From the NCBI RefSeq assembly GCF_025602895.1, contig NW_026516273.1, forward strand, positions 62,001-126,000: DNA of 64,000 nucleotides, read 5' to 3'. Below are positions 63,932 through 64,000 of this stretch, piece by piece. The position numbers and the translations under genes are program-made. Positions within the stretch are counted from its first letter, which is position 1. Each line of letters starts with the position of its first letter. Source of the stretch: Polychytrium aggregatum. Taxonomy: Eukaryota > Chytridiomycota > Chytridiomycetes > Polychytriales. The notes under the pieces were generated by a model, which had not been told where the DNA came from, did not search any database, and worked only from the letters and a program-made list of their open reading frames with translations.

Positions 63932-64000
63932 CTAAAACGTGATTTCGCTTGCGAACTGATCCTGAAGGGCGTTCATTCGCCGAAAAAACTGGTCGCGCTT
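63932..64000 (-). CDS. C-terminal end of an unidentified gene (runs off the right edge)
   Basis: On the minus strand a frame open from the window edge ends at a TAG (63934-63932). It encodes FFRRMNALQDQFASEITF at the C-terminus, an amphipathic helical tail. It would be convergent with the INTS2-like gene, 60 bases away. Only 22 residues are visible, so the product is unknown and chance is possible. Confidence 0.4.
   Translation of the reverse strand, partial: KRDQFFRRMNALQDQFASEITF

Overview
The window looks like nuclear DNA of a zoosporic (flagellated, chytrid-like) fungus. The genes are GC-rich and cut by many short GT-AG introns. They mix fungal-type families (an OLE1-type desaturase fused to cytochrome b5, Sel1-repeat proteins, a GH5 mannanase-like enzyme) with families tied to flagella or lost from Dikarya: IFT43 of the IFT-A complex, a Ral-type GTPase and Integrator subunit 2. 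Organism identity is inferred from gene content only.

Layout. Positions 1-11,100 are an accessory, repeat-rich compartment. It holds the 5' end of a minus-strand Ty3/gypsy retrotransposon (gag, primer-binding site, probable LTR) abutting a truncated Sel1-repeat gene. Next comes a solitary intronless 1365-residue archaeo-eukaryotic primase (AEP) fused to a D5-like SF3 helicase, of the kind found in large DNA viruses, virophages and their integrated relatives. A foldback element with 254-bp arms and a tRNA-like core follows. Last is a strongly C-rich block with telomere-like repeats and two hairpin-bearing tandem units.

Positions 11,100-64,000 are ordinary, densely packed core genome. In order: OLE1-type delta-9 desaturase (-), polytopic membrane protein (+), coiled-coil/CH-domain protein (-), small membrane protein (+), Ral GTPase (-), 1884-residue Ser-rich protein (+), cytochrome P450 (+), secreted GH5 mannanase-like enzyme (+), SET-domain lysine methyltransferase (+), splicing factor SLU7 (+), type I membrane SH3 protein (+), AlkB-like dioxygenase (-), Sel1-repeat protein (-), UIM/SIM-rich protein (+), TFIID subunit TAF12 (+), IFT43 (-), INTS2-like gene (+), and the last codons of a minus-strand gene at the right edge.

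For most spliced genes I worked out exons by hand so that all reading phases agree. Those coordinates are given in the entries and are predictions, possibly off by a base or two. The INTS2 exon joins are only partly resolved. The most unusual item is the AEP-SF3 primase-helicase in its mobile-element setting. Next are the Integrator subunit that seems to lack its N-terminal half, and the ubiquitin/SUMO-reader-like protein.
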